Of a stretch of DNA of 64,000 bases, positions 61,067 through 64,000 are shown one piece after another. The first letter of the stretch is position 1, and every line of letters begins with the position of its first letter. The notes under the pieces were generated by a model that made no database searches, was not told the origin of the DNA, and was given only the letters and a program-made list of their open reading frames with translations. The DNA comes from Litsea cubeba (lineage: Eukaryota; Streptophyta; Magnoliopsida; Laurales; Lauraceae), in the NCBI GenBank assembly GCA_012931725.1, contig CM022948.1, positions 112,751,930-112,815,929 on the forward strand. The letters run 5' to 3'. The position numbers were made by a program, and so were the translations under genes.

Positions 61067-62592
61067 TCAAATAGTCTCTAAAGACGATGAGGACAAGGAT
61101 GCTTCTGCAATGTAAGTCTCATGATAAGCAAAAATATCCAAAATGCTATCCATCATTTCTCCATCAATATGAAATGAATCATCTAGTCTTCCATTTGACT
61201 CAACCAAAGGAGAAAATCTCTCATTATCAAGTGTTCCGTCTGCTCCCGTCGCTTTGGAAGGCTGAGTCAAAGGCCTTTTCAGGATTCCTGTTGCCAGTCG
61301 ATGGCAATTGGGGAGTCAGTCCATCGCACAACTGGGTTTCACTGTCCCATAGAATAGCTGTTTCTTGAGCAGCTTGTGGCACCTCTTCTCCATCCCCAAC
61401 AATGCAACAACTTTCTGAGAATTCCAACACAATCTCCGGCCTCTTGGGGGATTCTAGCTTGTGTTCCCCAAATAAAACCGTCTTCTTCAATAAAGAAGCA
61501 TCACTTCCATCCAAGATAGCAGTACTGGTGTCAATAGTTTCTAAAATTGATTGGCCAACAAGTGGCAAAGCTTTGCAGTCCTCGATGGGATGAACACGTT
61601 TGTCTCTCCACGCCAATTTATATGACTTATGCTGCTTCCTTGAGATGGTATTACCCTCAGGAGACATCCCAATTGCCTCGTCCGCTACGAATGAGTCAAT
61701 CGCATCCATCATTGTCAGAGGTTCTTGACAAGAAAATTTTCCATTGGTACTTGAATTTCTCATAGTATCCTGCTGAGAACTATCATCTATATTTGGTGAT
61801 CCATGCTGGACAGAACCACCAACACCGTCTATGACCCTTACAATGGAATCTTCCTGGCATGGCTGGTCCTCTGCTGGTCGATTACGTATGTCCCTCAAAA
61901 ATGGAAGATTAGATGCCCTATTTTCTGTCCTCATAGGAAAAGCATCAGCAGCCTGGACTGAAACAATGTCATTGGTAGCATGTTTAAGCCTTCGCCTCTT
62001 CACAATGTCACAAAACACAGAAGCAAGCGTGGTGTCATCATCATACTCTACTTCTGCCACATCTTGGCGACACTTTTTGCGTTTTATCATTGTTTTTTTG
62101 AATTTAGACTCTTGAGTCATACTTTTGGGCCTCAAGTTTCCATCTAAAGAAGCATCATTCTCCACCGTGCTCAAAATGGCATTTTGAGGATGGGGTAGAT
62201 CTCTGTAGGACTCTACTGATTCAACACATTGAATCTCATTTGCATGTGCCTTTGGTGGCTTTTTTTTTGTTCTCTTCTTTGGAGTGGAGTTACACTCTAA
62301 TTCCGAAACCTCTTTCTGAGTAGACACTTTATGTTTTGTCCTTGAATTTTTTAATTTAGAGACTTGCGAAATATCTTTGGGGCTTGAGTTTCCATCCAAG
62401 GAAGCATCATCACACAGTGTCCCATTCGGTTGTGCCTTTGGCAGCTTTTTCTTGGTTCTCTTCTTCGGAATGAAATTGCTATTATCCCCATGAGAAGTCA
62501 CATCATCACCACCATCCTTTTCTCTTGTGGACTCCACAACAGGGGTTTTAGCATTTCTTGATTTCCTCAAGTTGCTCGGTTGAGGATCATCG
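61067..62592 (-). CDS. 3' part of an unrecognised Lys-rich, probably nuclear protein
   Basis: A long exon opens after a good acceptor (TGAATTGCAG, border at 62592) and runs to 61227 with no family I recognise. It is hydrophilic and rich in Lys, Ser and Asp. It has two basic clusters PKKRTKKKLPKA and PKKRTKKKPPKA that look like nuclear localisation signals, each followed by a DASLDGNxxPK block about 15-40 residues later, so the region is internally duplicated. Near 61290 a second frame continues (QPSKATGADGTL ... DGEMMDSILDIFAYHE ... SLSSSSLETI, stop at 61067). Because GGCAACAG at about 61289 is a possible acceptor, either a short intron or a frameshift joins them. The 5' exons should lie at higher coordinates, possibly beyond 64000. 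Function unknown. Confidence 0.55.
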
Positions 62593-64000
62593 CTGCAATT
62601 CAAAGCAGAGCAATCAAAAAAAATTACCAAAAATACATCTAAAAGGCAAGATGATAGATATTAAATCTAACACAACACTCATGTTCAATGGATTCCTAGA
62701 AAAGGGGAGGGATGAAGCATTGTTGGCATAGAAATGGATCCGTGATTAGATCACATGAGGGGATTCCCAACTTGAATAGAACAATGCTCCCCACCCTTTA
62801 CCCTATGCCAGTGAATCAAAGTAAATGAGAGAAAATATCAATCGTCACTTGTAGAACACTAGAACTACATCCCATGGCCCTTCAATCTTCACCCTTTGCC
62901 AACGAATCAAAGCAAACGAGTGACACATTGATGGTCACTAGTAGAACTACATCCTTGACCCTTCACCCTTTTAATCAAAGCCCCTTTCCCATTAAACCAT
63001 CAGCAAAATGTTCAAATGTGACCTTGTCGTCGCATATTATCAGTGAAAACAACCATTAGCAAAATGTCAAATGTGCCCTTGTCATCCCATACTATCAGTG
63101 AAATCTGGGCAAATTGCAAAAGTAGGAAGCAAAACTAAATGATGCTTCTACTAGGAATAACAGGTGCACCTCAGGAAGTGCATATGGGGCAATAAAGAAT
63201 CAAGTTTCGTACATGTGAGCCCATGGTTTTGATGATCCAGACAACTGACTTGATCAGAGCCACAATGTAATGTGACCAAGGGATGTGCCAATTTTTTTCA
63301 AAAATTTAAGATACCGACACTTCAATTGTTGGCCAAAATATACATGGTTAAGAATAATGTCCATTCAATTTGGGCCATCCCATTCAAGGCAGCACAATCA
63401 GATTATCAGTCTTTAAGACTGAAGCATGGACCTCAACAAGTACTGAGGTGGGTGTATCATCAACCTACACACCTGCTAAGAGGCATTAGATTCATAGTAG
63501 TCAATGTCAGTTCAGCTGAACCCGCAGAAAGAGTTCAGTTTGGTGAGTATGCTGAATCAAATAACCCCCCACAAAATATTAGGCACGAAATTTGGTATTT
63601 GGTCAAAATTTGCATTTCAACTTCAAATTCCTTGATCTGAAACAGGCCAAAAATCCCAATTCGGCCAAATCCCATGCAAATGTTTTTTTTTTTTTTCAAT
63701 TTTATTAATAAAAATGCTCTCCGTTAGGGCAAAAGTCAAGCCCCGTTTTGCTCTTTTTCGAATGGGAAAAAAATCCAAGATGTATATAGCTTACATCATT
63801 GGGATTAGTTTACTAGAGTGTTGGCCTACTATTTTTCTTGACATATATAGCTCTCTTAACCTTTTACCATTGTTTGAATCTGTGTATATTTTTAAATGGT
63901 TAACATTTTTCCAAAAGAAAACTCCAAAATGAATCACAAAATGCCAAACCAGCCAAAAAGTTTCAATCCGGAACTAAACCGAAACAGTTTTCAAAACGAA
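62593..64000. other. Probable intron or flank, with short duplications
   Basis: No exon could be supported. Around 62800-62990 a segment with CCTTCAATCTTCACCCTTTGCC / AACGAATCAAAGCAAACGAG is partly repeated at a spacing near 100 bp. CAGCAAAATGTTCAAATGTG...TATCAGTGAAA near 63000 is repeated near 63057. Poly-T near 63683. Confidence 0.45.

Overview
This is a plant nuclear DNA window. Plant origin is shown by short-intron genes with GT/AG splice sites, an NLR (RPM1-like) relic, a family-1 glycosidase of the plant BGLU44 type, and plant transposon families (CACTA, Mutator-like, Athila-type gypsy, Tourist-type MITEs, Helitron, tRNA-derived SINEs). The species is not identifiable by eye; a repeat-rich, probably woody eudicot or magnoliid is a guess. 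One 100-N assembly gap lies at 1415-1514.

Layout. 1-1414: two LTR fragments flank a broken NLR leucine-rich-repeat piece. 4035-11476: a complete-ended CACTA element with AAT target duplications, a frameshifted and truncated TNP2-type transposase, and an internal 172-bp satellite array. 11477-22736: gene-free DNA with a small Helitron, several TAA/TTA-flanked MITEs and two SINEs. 22737-49309: one large Mutator-like element (MULE) with inverted ends of about 475 bp. It holds two convergent genes, a mudrA-type transposase (24922-27733, +) and an 11-exon gene joining a plant mobile domain (PMD) to a Ulp1-like cysteine protease (34402-30159, -). A very young Athila-like retrotransposon (36102-48760, TSD ATAGG) is nested between the second gene and its terminal repeat. 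49580-50259: two MITEs, one carrying a (CA)n tract. 50483-57243: an intact 11-exon beta-glucosidase gene, probably the only ordinary cellular gene complete in the window. 61067-62592: the 3' part of an unrecognised lysine-rich, probably nuclear protein on the minus strand.

The most interesting system is the MULE. Without the nested retrotransposon it is about 13.9 kb. Both genes start about 1.7-1.8 kb inside a terminal repeat and run toward each other, as mudrA and mudrB do in maize MuDR, but the second gene is a PMD-Ulp1 fusion. The terminal repeats carry a 20-bp-phased array of the palindrome TTGCGATATCGCAA (six sites left, five right). The transposase has two one-base frameshifts, whereas the PMD-Ulp1 gene reads through 11 exons in consistent phase (about 969 codons) and keeps the His, Gln and Cys of Ulp1 proteases at the expected spacing.

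The nested Athila-like element has a second notable feature. A TCTACCGGTAG palindrome is repeated nine times upstream of the TATA box in each LTR. It recurs upstream of a second TATA-like site that precedes the non-gag/pol open reading frame, which suggests a duplicated promoter module.
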